This document shows, one piece after another, positions 8,428-15,985 of a DNA stretch of 27,185 nucleotides. Position numbers and translations under genes: made by a program. Each line of letters begins with the position of its first letter. The first letter of the stretch is position 1. Source of the stretch: Caulobacter segnis (GTDB lineage: Bacteria > Pseudomonadota > Alphaproteobacteria > Caulobacterales > Caulobacteraceae); assembly GCF_003243465.1 (NCBI RefSeq), contig NZ_QFQZ01000067.1:1-27185 (forward strand), in the 5' to 3' direction. The notes below the pieces were generated by a model that ran no database searches, was not told where the DNA came from, and saw only the letters and a program-made list of their open reading frames with translations.

Positions 8428-10386
8428 ATGTCGCTAGCCTGGTATCTCAAGCGGCTGTCCAACATGAGCCCGGCCGAGATCGCCCATCGGGTCGTCGAGC
8501 AGGCCAAGCGGAGCGCCTCGCGCCAGAAGGCCTATGGCTGGGCCGCCTTCGCCAGCGATAGCGCCAAGATTCCCAGCATTCCCGGCCTCGCGGCCGCCCT
8601 GGTGCGCGGCGCGTCGGCCGAGCGGCGGACGGCGATCGCCGAAGCCAGCGCGCGCGTGCTCGCCGGAGAGTTCTCGGCCCTGGGCATGGACTGGCCGCGC
8701 CGTCCGGCCGAGGCGCTGTTTCCGCCCAGCGTCTGGTCGCTCGATCCGGTGACGGGAAAGGCCTGGCGGAACGATCAGTTCTGCTTCGACATCGCCTACC
8801 GCCACGAGCGCGAGCTTGGCGATATCAAGTACGTCTGGGAGTTCAACCGCCTCCAATTCCTGCAGCCTCTGGCGGCCCAGGTCGCCCTGGCCGACGATCC
8901 GCAGGCCTTGAAAGCCCTGAACGACGCGATCGGCAGCTGGCATGGCGCCAATCCGCCCTTCCGCGGCCTGGGCTGGAACTCCGGCATCGAGGTTGGCCTG
9001 CGCGCGGCGTCACTGATCGTCGTCACCTCGCTGTGCGGCGAGAAGCTTTCCGTGGAGTCGCAGCGGCAGATCCGCGAGATCCTCGCAGCCTCGCTCTACT
9101 GGCTGACGCGCTTCCCCTCGGGCTTCAGCTCGGCCAACAACCACCTGATCGCCGAGGCGGTCGGCGAGTTCCTGATCTGTCTCAGCATGCCCTGGGCGCC
9201 GAACGCCGAGCGGCATCGCGTGCACGCCGCCCAGGTCCTGGAAGTCGAAAGCCAAAAGCAGATCTTCGCCGACGGCGCGCCCGCGGAGCAGTCGCCGACC
9301 TATGGGGCGTTCAGCGCGGAGATGCTGCTGATCGCCGACCTCGCCGGCCGCCTGGCGGGCGCGCCGCTCAAGCCGGATGTCGAGCGTCAGCTCAAGGCGT
9401 TCGCCGCCTTTGTCCTGTGGCTCAGCAATGTCGACGGCTCGACCCCGGCGATCGGCGACGATGACGAGGGGCGCGTGCTGACCCTGTGCGCGCATGAGAA
9501 GACCTATGCGGACTCCGTCGCGGCGGCGATCCTTGGCATGTACGGCGCGTCGGCTGAAGGCCTCGTCGAAAAGCCACGCCTGGAGCTTCGCGACGCGCTG
9601 TTCTCGTCTCCCGCCGGCGGTGGCGAGCCGCTGAGCGGCGCGCGCACCTTCGCCAACGGGGGCTACACGGTGGTCCAGGAGAGCCGGGCCGCGCGCCGAG
9701 CGCGCCTGGTGATCGACCATGGGCCGTTGGGCTATCTCGCGATCGCCGCGCACGGCCATGCCGACGCCAACGCCCTGACCCTGACGATCGACGGACACGA
9801 CGTGATCGTCGATCCCGGCACCTATCTCTACCACTCCGGCGGCGAATGGCGCGACTGGTTCCGCGGCACGCGCTCGCACAGCACCGTCACCGTCAACGGC
9901 GCTGATCAGAGCATCATCTCCGGTCCGTTCAACTGGTCTCACAAGGCCAATGGCAAGCTGGAGCTGTTCGAAGACGGCGGAGCGTCGGGCGCCTGGCGCC
10001 TGCAGGCCTCGCACGATGGCTACAAGGGTCGCTTCGGCGTCACCCATGTCCGCACGCTCGAGGCGGATGAGCGCGGCTATGTCGTGGTCGATCGGCTGGA
10101 CGCCGCCAGCGCCGGTTCGGAGCCGGAGGTGGAGGTCGTTTTCCAGCTGGCCGCCGACATCGAAGCCCTGGCGATCGAGGGCGGCTATCGCCTGAGCAAG
10201 CAGGGCGTGTTCCTCGCCGATCTGCTTCTGGACGCGGCCGGCGGTGTCTCGGTGACCAGCGGCGGGGCTCTGGGCGAGGGCGGCTGGGTTTCTCCCCAGT
10301 TTGGCGTCAAGACGCCCGCGCCGCGGATCTCCTGGCGCGGGCGCATGCCCAAGACCGGTGTTCGAACCCTAGTGCGACTTGGGTGA
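8428..10386 (+). CDS. Heparinase II/III-family protein (alpha/alpha-toroid lyase), no signal peptide
   Basis: This 652-aa protein has the two-domain layout of PL12/15/17/21-type lyases. An all-helical toroid spans about 100-380 (FNRLQFLQPLAAQVAL, GWNSGIEVGLRAASLI, SSANNHLIAEA). A beta-sandwich begins near 405, containing AHGHADANALTLTIDG (441-456), DPGTYLYHSGG and RGTRSHSTVTVNG. By analogy with PL17 alginate lyases the likely active site is Asn237/238-His239, Tyr292 (EQSPTYGAF) and Tyr466; His442/His444 may be metal-binding. There is no signal peptide: the start MSLAWYLKRLSNMSPAE is amphipathic, not hydrophobic. The start is well supported by AAGGAG seven bases upstream. The 3' end overlaps the convergent acyltransferase gene by 18 bases. 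Homologues are frequent in exopolysaccharide clusters; whether this one cleaves polymer or epimerises it is open. Confidence 0.87.
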   Translation: MSLAWYLKRLSNMSPAEIAHRVVEQAKRSASRQKAYGWAAFASDSAKIPSIPGLAAALVRGASAERRTAIAEASARVLAGEFSALGMDWPRRPAEALFPPSVWSLDPVTGKAWRNDQFCFDIAYRHERELGDIKYVWEFNRLQFLQPLAAQVALADDPQALKALNDAIGSWHGANPPFRGLGWNSGIEVGLRAASLIVVTSLCGEKLSVESQRQIREILAASLYWLTRFPSGFSSANNHLIAEAVGEFLICLSMPWAPNAERHRVHAAQVLEVESQKQIFADGAPAEQSPTYGAFSAEMLLIADLAGRLAGAPLKPDVERQLKAFAAFVLWLSNVDGSTPAIGDDDEGRVLTLCAHEKTYADSVAAAILGMYGASAEGLVEKPRLELRDALFSSPAGGGEPLSGARTFANGGYTVVQESRAARRARLVIDHGPLGYLAIAAHGHADANALTLTIDGHDVIVDPGTYLYHSGGEWRDWFRGTRSHSTVTVNGADQSIISGPFNWSHKANGKLELFEDGGASGAWRLQASHDGYKGRFGVTHVRTLEADERGYVVVDRLDAASAGSEPEVEVVFQLAADIEALAIEGGYRLSKQGVFLADLLLDAAGGVSVTSGGALGEGGWVSPQFGVKTPAPRISWRGRMPKTGVRTLVRLG

Positions 10387-12390
10387 TGACGGCGGGGCCG
10401 CGATCGCGTCCAGATAGTTGAAGCGATCGGTCCGGATCATGCTGGCCCGGATGTGGTTCGAGTCGATGTAATACGACCGGCCGTCCGGGGCGGTGAGCGG
10501 GCAGACGGTGGCGGTGCAAAGCACCGGCAGCGGGTCGATCACGCGCGCCCCGAGCCGCGCCGCCAGCTTAAGGAGGCGCGCGCGAGACTCCGCCGTCGCC
10601 GCTTCGACTTCGGCGCGCGGAAGGTTGCTCAAGTGATCGGCGCCCTTGCCCCAGAACAGGTCCTTGCGGATCTCGCGCGGGATGTCGAACGTCGCATAGG
10701 GCGTGGGCAGCATGACCACCACCTCGCCGCCGCGCGCCTTCACCACCGACAGGCTTTGGGCCAGCTGCTCGAAGGACCGGTCGAGCGCGCGCCGGTAGGC
10801 TGCAGGATCGTCTTCGACCTTGCAGCCCAAGCGGCCGACGAAGCACAGCTGGTTCGGGTTGCCCGGCTTGCCCGGGGGCGGCGCGTCCAGGTAGACGGGC
10901 CAGAACGCCGTCAGGACGACGCGCTTATAGGGCTGTGTCGTGGCGATCTGGAAGGCCTGCTTGGCGAACTGATCACACTCCGAACCGGCCTCGTGCGCCT
11001 TCCGAACGCCCAGCAAGGGGGGACAGCCCCCCAGCGTCAGGAACGTGTAGGACTGCCCCTTCGGATTGGCCGCGAAGCGCGCATAGAGCATCTCCGCGTG
11101 CGAGTCGCCGATAAAGGCGGTGCCCTGGTTGGGCGAGCCGATCACGCAGGGGGTCAGCTTCCGCGCCGTTCGGTTCCAGGAGCAGGTGTCCGGGAAAGTG
11201 CGGTCCGCCGCGGCGATGGCGTAGTCCTTGACGAGTTCGGGCGACGCTGAACCGCGCTGCGGCAGGCCGCCGGCCAGCGTCACGAAGAGAGCAAACAGAA
11301 CCGCCGACGACCAGAGCGCGCCAAGCGCCAGCATGCGAGGATGCACGCCAAAGCGCATCGTCGCGCCGTCCCGACGTCCTTGGAAGGGCGTCTCGATAAA
11401 GGTGTAGGAGCCGTAGGCCAGCAGGAAGATGATCGCCAGCAGCAGGACCTGGACGCCCAGGGTTTCAGGCAGGTCCAGGTAATGGCTGAGGACCAGCACT
11501 GGCCAGTGCCAGATGTAGATCGAATACGACCAGGCGCCCAACGTGCTGACGATAGGCAGGCGCGCCCAGAAGGCGTCCTTTTGGCCCGCTAGCAGCACCA
11601 AGGTCGCGCCGAGCACGGGCGCGATCGCCCAGTAGGAGGGCCATGGCGTCGCTGGGCCGAAGCCGATGATCGAGAGGCAGATCATGGCGAGGCCGAGATA
11701 ATGCAGAAAAAGCGAATTGATCCGCTTGGGCTCGGCCGCTTCGGCGTCTCCACCGGGCGCTCGAAGAGCGACCAGGCCGCCGATGATCATCTCCCAGGCG
11801 CGGAAGGGCAGGAGATAGAAGGCCGCAGCCTGGTGGGTCGACGTAAATCGGACGCCGGCGGCCAGGGAAATCGCCAGGCCCACCCAAAGCGTGATGGCGA
11901 CCGCCTTGGGGCTTTGGAAAAGCCGGCGAATGAGAATGAGGCAGATAGGATAGAGGATGTAGAACTGCCACTCCACGCTCGTGGACCAGGTGTGCAGCAT
12001 CCATTTGAAGTTTGAGTTCGAGTCGAAATAGCCGTGTTCTCGGAAGAACTTCACATTCGATACAAAAAAGTTCGCACTTAATACGTCGAGTGCAAGCTCC
12101 CGGTACGACTGCGCATCTACCAGAAAGAACCCGACCAGAAGCGTGACCAAGCCCATGGCGCTGAGGGCCGGAACAATTCTGCGGGCGCGCGCGGCAAAGA
12201 AGTCTTTGAAGCTGAAAGTCTTCTTGTCTACACCTCGGATGATTATGCCGGTCATGAGGAAACCGGAGATCACGTAGAACACATCCACGCCGGCGAAGCC
12301 GCCTTGGAGACCCAGGAGGTTGAAATGAAAAAACAGTACGGCAATGACCGAGATCGCACGCAGACCGTTAATGTCGTGCCTGTGTTCCAT
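10369..12390 (-). CDS. OafA/YrhL-type membrane acyltransferase 3 with C-terminal SGNH domain
   Basis: This 673-aa protein should O-acetylate a surface glycan. Residues 1-370 form the acyltransferase-3 membrane domain. The signature HDINGLRAISVIAVLFFHF (5-23) has Arg11 and the conserved His22, followed by GGFAGVDVFYVISGFLMTGI (30-49) and WSTSVEWQFYILYP (135-148), with about ten hydrophobic helices. Residues from about 400 form a periplasmic SGNH hydrolase-like domain: GDSHA at 428-432 (nucleophile Ser430) and IDSNH at 642-646 (Asp643, His646). This two-domain form is known from O-antigen and capsule modification. The gene converges on the polysaccharide run, so that glycan is the plausible acceptor. 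The first 400 coding bases (12000-12390) are visibly poorer in G+C than the rest of the window, matching the AT-rich DNA upstream. Confidence 0.9.
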   Translation of the reverse strand: MEHRHDINGLRAISVIAVLFFHFNLLGLQGGFAGVDVFYVISGFLMTGIIIRGVDKKTFSFKDFFAARARRIVPALSAMGLVTLLVGFFLVDAQSYRELALDVLSANFFVSNVKFFREHGYFDSNSNFKWMLHTWSTSVEWQFYILYPICLILIRRLFQSPKAVAITLWVGLAISLAAGVRFTSTHQAAAFYLLPFRAWEMIIGGLVALRAPGGDAEAAEPKRINSLFLHYLGLAMICLSIIGFGPATPWPSYWAIAPVLGATLVLLAGQKDAFWARLPIVSTLGAWSYSIYIWHWPVLVLSHYLDLPETLGVQVLLLAIIFLLAYGSYTFIETPFQGRRDGATMRFGVHPRMLALGALWSSAVLFALFVTLAGGLPQRGSASPELVKDYAIAAADRTFPDTCSWNRTARKLTPCVIGSPNQGTAFIGDSHAEMLYARFAANPKGQSYTFLTLGGCPPLLGVRKAHEAGSECDQFAKQAFQIATTQPYKRVVLTAFWPVYLDAPPPGKPGNPNQLCFVGRLGCKVEDDPAAYRRALDRSFEQLAQSLSVVKARGGEVVVMLPTPYATFDIPREIRKDLFWGKGADHLSNLPRAEVEAATAESRARLLKLAARLGARVIDPLPVLCTATVCPLTAPDGRSYYIDSNHIRASMIRTDRFNYLDAIAAPPSSPKSH

Positions 12391-13369
12391 AGCCCCACTT
12401 CATTCCTCGCGGTCACCCGTCTGATTTGAGGCGACCGTCTCCATAGGTGTGTTTGAGCGTTAAATCTTTAAAGAAACCGTGTTCAGGGCCACGTTTTCAG
12501 TTGAAGGCGCAGAGGCCTTAACAGGAGGATGGGGCGGCCCTGAGAGGAATAGAACTATGCAGGGGAAGGGGGACTGACGACCCGGGGAGCGCGGCCCCGC
12601 ATCGCCAGCGTGGGAAGAAAGAGATGCTTGCTGGCCTGAAAGCCGCGAGGGGCTCGGTGCGGTCTCGGCTTGGGGGCGTTAGCGGGCCTATCGCAAGCTC
12701 CATCTTGGTCATTCAGGCGCCAGTCTTATCCTAAGGCGTGGTGTGGCCCTGATCACGACAAGGGCGGAAAGTCCCTCGGCGGGCGGCGAAGTAGCCGATT
12801 TATCGTCCAGTCAAAATGAAAATCATAGGTTGATTTTCGCTGCGCCGGGCGAGGCAGGCCAGCGTGAGGCGATGGCCGGCATGGGGGCGTGCGGCGAATT
12901 TATGTGCATATGTGCGGATTGTTCGCAAAAGGCGAATGCCGAATCTAATAGGCTGGCTTTGAAGTCCCGCGCTCAAATGAAGACTTCGCCCGGAAATCGA
13001 TGTTAAATTTCAATATTAAAAATCTATACCTTTTCTTTTTCAATCTTCATTTGTGTATATTAGGGCTGTTGCCCGCAGTAGTCCGCCTTTTGTGTTGAAT
13101 AACTTAGCGCGGTTGGGGGCGGTGAAGTGCGAAGATCGCGGCGATCTGGTCAGAAAATTGACACGGGCTGCCGGCGAAACCTCAAAACTGGACGCGAACG
13201 TCAGATCGGCGCTGTCTGGCCGACCAAGTTGTCTCCGGTGAGGCTCGGTAGACGGGCACGAAATACGCCGCTCCAAGTCTCGTAAAGCCTATCGAAAGCG
13301 TAACGCTACAGCTCTGCGCCGGGAGAGATCGCCGGAGCTTGCTTGAAAGCATCGACTCCTTGGCAGGAG
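12391..13369. other. Long intergenic region, AT-rich centre, no convincing gene
   Basis: These 979 bases lie between the acyltransferase start and tRNA-Arg. Short frames exist on both strands (for example 12743-13006 and 13053-13241 rightward, 13040-13276 leftward), but none has a recognisable product, good codon bias or a ribosome-binding site. The interval 13003-13062 has only about 10 G/C in 60 bases, extreme for this genome. An 8-bp palindrome lies at 12818-12838. A tandem TATGTGC pair is at 12901-12915, and a TTCGC/GCGAA hairpin at 12922-12936. ACTCCT-TGGC-AGGAGT at 13355-13370 forms a small stem against the tRNA 3' end. The promoter of the acyltransferase must be at its left end. Decayed or foreign DNA, or an unannotated small RNA, would both fit. 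Confidence 0.5.
12818..12838. repeat. 8-bp inverted repeat GAAAATCA-N5-TGATTTTC
   Basis: The arms 12818-12825 and 12831-12838 are perfect complements separated by five bases (taggt). The repeat is AT-rich in a GC-rich genome and not inside a credible gene, so it could be an operator or a small RNA hairpin. There is no U-tract after it on either strand, which argues against an intrinsic terminator. Confidence 0.6.
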
Positions 13370-13370
13370 T
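13355..13370 (-). other. Small hairpin abutting the tRNA-Arg 3' end
   Basis: ACTCCT (13355-13360) and AGGAGT (13365-13370) are perfect 6-bp arms around a TGGC loop. In the leftward transcript the stem begins at the terminal A of the encoded CCA. It could be a 3' processing or pausing element. The bases after it are not U-rich, so it is not a typical terminator. Confidence 0.4.
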
Positions 13371-13446
13371 GGCGCACCCGACACGATTCGAACGTGTGAC
13401 CTTTGCCTTCGGAGGGCAACGCTCTATCCAGCTGAGCTACGGGTGC
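13370..13446 (-). tRNA. tRNA-Arg (anticodon CCG)
   Basis: Read leftward, the 77 bases fold as a standard tRNA. The acceptor arms are GCACCCG and CGGGTGC with discriminator G, and CCA is encoded at 13370-13372. The D-arm contains AGCTCAGCTGGATAGAGC. The anticodon stem TTGCC/GGCAA encloses the loop CTCCGAA, so the anticodon is CCG, reading the arginine codon CGG. The T-arm holds GTTCGAATC. CGG is a common arginine codon in high-GC genomes. The 3' end faces the AT-rich intergenic region and polysaccharide genes, the side on which integrative elements insert when they use tRNA genes as targets. Confidence 0.96.
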
Positions 13447-13464
13447 ATCCCTTGCGGGAAGCGG

Positions 13465-13493
13465 GTCTTAGCCGAAAGGCGGCCTTGGCGCAA
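13465..13493 (-). promoter_or_regulatory. Possible sigma-73 promoter of tRNA-Arg
   Basis: On the leftward strand GCTAAGAC (13472-13465) matches the Caulobacter -10 consensus GCTANAWC with one mismatch and lies 18 bases before the tRNA. TTGCGCC (13493-13487), 14 bases upstream of it, is a partial match to the -35 consensus TTGACGS. Spacing is at the upper limit of the known range. Confidence 0.35.
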
Positions 13494-13513
13494 ACGGTCT
13501 TGAGCGTCGCATG

Positions 13514-14830
13514 CTAAGCGACGCCCATGTAAATGAACCGCGCGACGAATAGGGCCGCCAGCACGAACAGCAGCCAGTCGCCCGTCTTCGCCTGGCCGCG
13601 GATCAGCTTCAGCCCGGCATAGGCGGTGATGCCGAAGGCCAGGCCGTTGGCGATCGAGAAGGTCAGGGGAATGGCGATCACGGTCAGGAAGGCCGGGATG
13701 GCGACGGCGGGGTCTTCCCAATCCACGTCGGCCAGAGCACCGATCATCATGGAGCCGACGATGATCAGGGCCGGCGCCGTGGCGGCGGCGGGGATCGCCT
13801 GCACCCAGGGCGCGAAGAACAGGGTGACGAGGAACAGCACGCCGACCACGATCGCCGTCAGGCCGGTGCGGCCGCCGGCGGCGACGCCGGAAGCGCTCTC
13901 GATATAGCTGACCACGGTCGAGGTGCCCGCCAGGGAGCCGCCGATCGTGGCGATCGAGTCGGCGGTCAGGATGCGGTTGAGGCGCGGGATGGTTCCGTCC
14001 GGCTGGACGAGCCCGGCCTTCTTGGTCACGGCGACCAGGGTGCCGACATTGTCGAACAGGTCGACGAACAGGAAGACGAAGATCACCTCGGCGATCGCCA
14101 TGCCCATGCCGCCGTTCAGATGGAGGGCGGCGGGGACGTCGAGCTTGAAGGCGGTGGCCGTCAAGGCGGCCAGGCCGTACTCGCCAGGCACGATCTTGGC
14201 GAGGCCCAGCGCCCAACCGGCGACCGCGGCGACGAGGATGCCGATCAGGATCGCGCCCTTCACCCGCCAGACCATCAGCCCGCCCATGACCAGAAGGCCG
14301 AGGACGGCGAGGGCGGCGTTGGGCTTGGTCAGGTCGCCCAGCGCCACCGTCGTGGCGGGATCGGCGACGATGATCCCGGCCTCCTTGAGGCCGATGAAGG
14401 CGATGAACAGGCCCACGCCCGCGGCGACGGCCGAGAACAGCGGACGAGGAATGGCGGCGACGATCAGTTGGCGCACGCCCGCCACGGTCAGGACCAGGAA
14501 GGCCACGCCCGACAGGAACACGCAGCCCAGCGCGGTCTCCCAGGGCAGGCCCATGCCCTTGACGACCGTGAAGGTGAAATAGGCGTTCAGGCCCATGCCC
14601 GGCGCCAGGGCGATCGGGTAGTTGGCGATCAGGCCCATCAGGATGCTGCCGAAGCCCGCCGCGAGGCAGGTGGCGGCCGCGACCGCGGCCACGGGCATGC
14701 CCGCCTGGCCCAGGATCGTCGGGTTGACGATCACGATATAGGCCATGGTCAGGAAGGTCGTGAAGCCCGCCAGGACCTCGGTGCGGACCGAGGTCCCCTG
14801 CGCCGACAACTTGAACATCCGCTCGATCAT
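13514..14830 (-). CDS. NCS2-family purine base permease (AzgA/GhxP-like)
   Basis: This 438-aa inner-membrane protein is predicted to import a nucleobase such as hypoxanthine, guanine or adenine by proton symport. It begins with a cytosolic MIERMFKLSAQGTSVRTEVLAGF, typical of the AzgA subgroup of NCS2. YIVIVNPTILGQAGMP at 31-46 and ALAPGMGLNAYFTFTVV near 73-89 are the subgroup's conserved stretches, and VDLFDNVGTLVAVTKKAGL lies in the region that lines the substrate site. Hydrophobicity and length fit 14 helices. The ATG overlaps the stop of the upstream nucleoside-binding/cleaving NUP gene by four bases, so the two are translated together and probably serve one salvage route. No terminator is evident before the tRNA promoter. 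Confidence 0.88.
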   Translation of the reverse strand: MIERMFKLSAQGTSVRTEVLAGFTTFLTMAYIVIVNPTILGQAGMPVAAVAAATCLAAGFGSILMGLIANYPIALAPGMGLNAYFTFTVVKGMGLPWETALGCVFLSGVAFLVLTVAGVRQLIVAAIPRPLFSAVAAGVGLFIAFIGLKEAGIIVADPATTVALGDLTKPNAALAVLGLLVMGGLMVWRVKGAILIGILVAAVAGWALGLAKIVPGEYGLAALTATAFKLDVPAALHLNGGMGMAIAEVIFVFLFVDLFDNVGTLVAVTKKAGLVQPDGTIPRLNRILTADSIATIGGSLAGTSTVVSYIESASGVAAGGRTGLTAIVVGVLFLVTLFFAPWVQAIPAAATAPALIIVGSMMIGALADVDWEDPAVAIPAFLTVIAIPLTFSIANGLAFGITAYAGLKLIRGQAKTGDWLLFVLAALFVARFIYMGVA

Positions 14831-15888
14831 TTCCCTGCCCCCCCGTTGGACATCATGCTGGGCGTATTGGACTCGTACCGGTCCCAGTGGGCGGCCAGTT
14901 CGCGCACGACGATCGAGCCGACCCGAAAAGCCGCGTCGAAGGCGGCCATCGCGCCTTCGTCATGGAACGCCCGGGGAAACTCCGGCGCCCCCAGGGGCGC
15001 ACGCGAGTAGTTGCTGGCGGTGCGCAGGACGAGCACCCTGGAAAAGTCCACCTTGCCGTTCTTTGCGTAGAGATCGAGAACATCCAGGATGCCCTGGTCC
15101 TCGCAGTCGGTCATCGTGAAGGTCCCGGCCCCGTCGGTCCAGAGCTTGACCCAGTCCTCTGCCCACTGGGTTCGGCGGGCGCCGTGCCAGAAGCGCGTGG
15201 CGCCCAGCGCCTCGCCCTTCAGCACGAAGGGCGGCTTGGTCGCATTGGCCTCCCCGGCATAGGGCGCGCGCAGCTTGGCCAGGGCGGGGCTGTCGGGCAG
15301 GGGCGTCTGCGCCGTCAGGCCGTAGGCCCAGTCGACGAGCCGCCAGTTCAGCGTCCAGACCATGCCCGAAGAGCCCGCGGCCGAGCCCTTCACGTTGGGC
15401 TTGTCCGTTCCGAGGGAATAGAGGCCGTACGGCCAGTCCGCCGGGATCTCGCGATCGTCGACCTCATAGATCGGATCGGCGTCGACGACATAGCGCGCCC
15501 AGGCGGCGCTGCCGATGGAAGCGGCCTTGGGATCGACGCCCGCGATGCCGGCGACGATCCAGTAGGTCTTCGAGAAGTCGAACTGCTTGGACAGGATCAG
15601 GGCTGCGACGCTCTCCCGCGCGCGGCCGCGCATATCCGTCATCACGCCCAACACCCCGGTCTCGGGCGACCAGCGCGCCGCGTGACGCAGGCCGGGGACG
15701 GTGACGGACTCCTTCAGGGGCAGGCCCTCGACCCAGGGCTGGAACTCGCCCGGCCGGTCGCCGGTCACCGCGCCGATCTCGAAGGTCGTCAGCACCACGA
15801 CCTTGACGGGGATCGGCTTGGCCGCTTCCGCATGAGCCAAGGTCGACAGACCCAGGCACAGCGCCGCCACAAGTCCCAACAGCCGCAT
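14827..15888 (-). CDS. NUP-family 'purine nucleoside permease', exported
   Basis: This 353-aa protein belongs to the NUP family (PF06516), recognisable by KVVVLTTFEIGAVTGDRPGEFQ (split), WIVAGIAGVDPKAASIGSAAWARYVVD near 109-135, and TMTDCEDQGILDVLDL late in the protein. Residues 1-20 form a signal peptide ending AHA, and no other membrane-spanning segment is visible. The family was named from a yeast (Candida) nucleoside transport protein, but the fold resembles nucleoside phosphorylases. A periplasmic binding or cleaving role is therefore more plausible than a channel (inference). The four-base overlap with an NCS2 base permease supports a nucleoside-to-base salvage pair. The ribosome-binding site GAGGGG is well placed before the ATG at 15888. 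Confidence 0.87.
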   Translation of the reverse strand: MRLLGLVAALCLGLSTLAHAEAAKPIPVKVVVLTTFEIGAVTGDRPGEFQPWVEGLPLKESVTVPGLRHAARWSPETGVLGVMTDMRGRARESVAALILSKQFDFSKTYWIVAGIAGVDPKAASIGSAAWARYVVDADPIYEVDDREIPADWPYGLYSLGTDKPNVKGSAAGSSGMVWTLNWRLVDWAYGLTAQTPLPDSPALAKLRAPYAGEANATKPPFVLKGEALGATRFWHGARRTQWAEDWVKLWTDGAGTFTMTDCEDQGILDVLDLYAKNGKVDFSRVLVLRTASNYSRAPLGAPEFPRAFHDEGAMAAFDAAFRVGSIVVRELAAHWDRYESNTPSMMSNGGAGK

Positions 15889-15985
15889 AGAACCCCCTCA
15901 CGCACAAATCGCGGGGAAGCTGGCGCGACCCGGCGAGCCTGGCAAGCGCGTTCGTTTCTCGCGGGCCTGGCTCGAGGCGGGTTGG

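Noticed and set aside
12743..13006. A possible 87-aa rightward gene
   Set aside because: There is no ribosome-binding site, no recognisable family and mixed codon use, and it crosses several palindromes.
13003..13019. A CtrA-binding site / replication-origin signal
   Set aside because: TTAA repeats are present but spaced by nine bases instead of seven, and no DnaA-box cluster was seen.
13040..13276. Overlapping short frames on both strands (78 aa minus, 62 aa plus)
   Set aside because: Neither has a Shine-Dalgarno or a known family. They may be remnants but are not supportable as genes.
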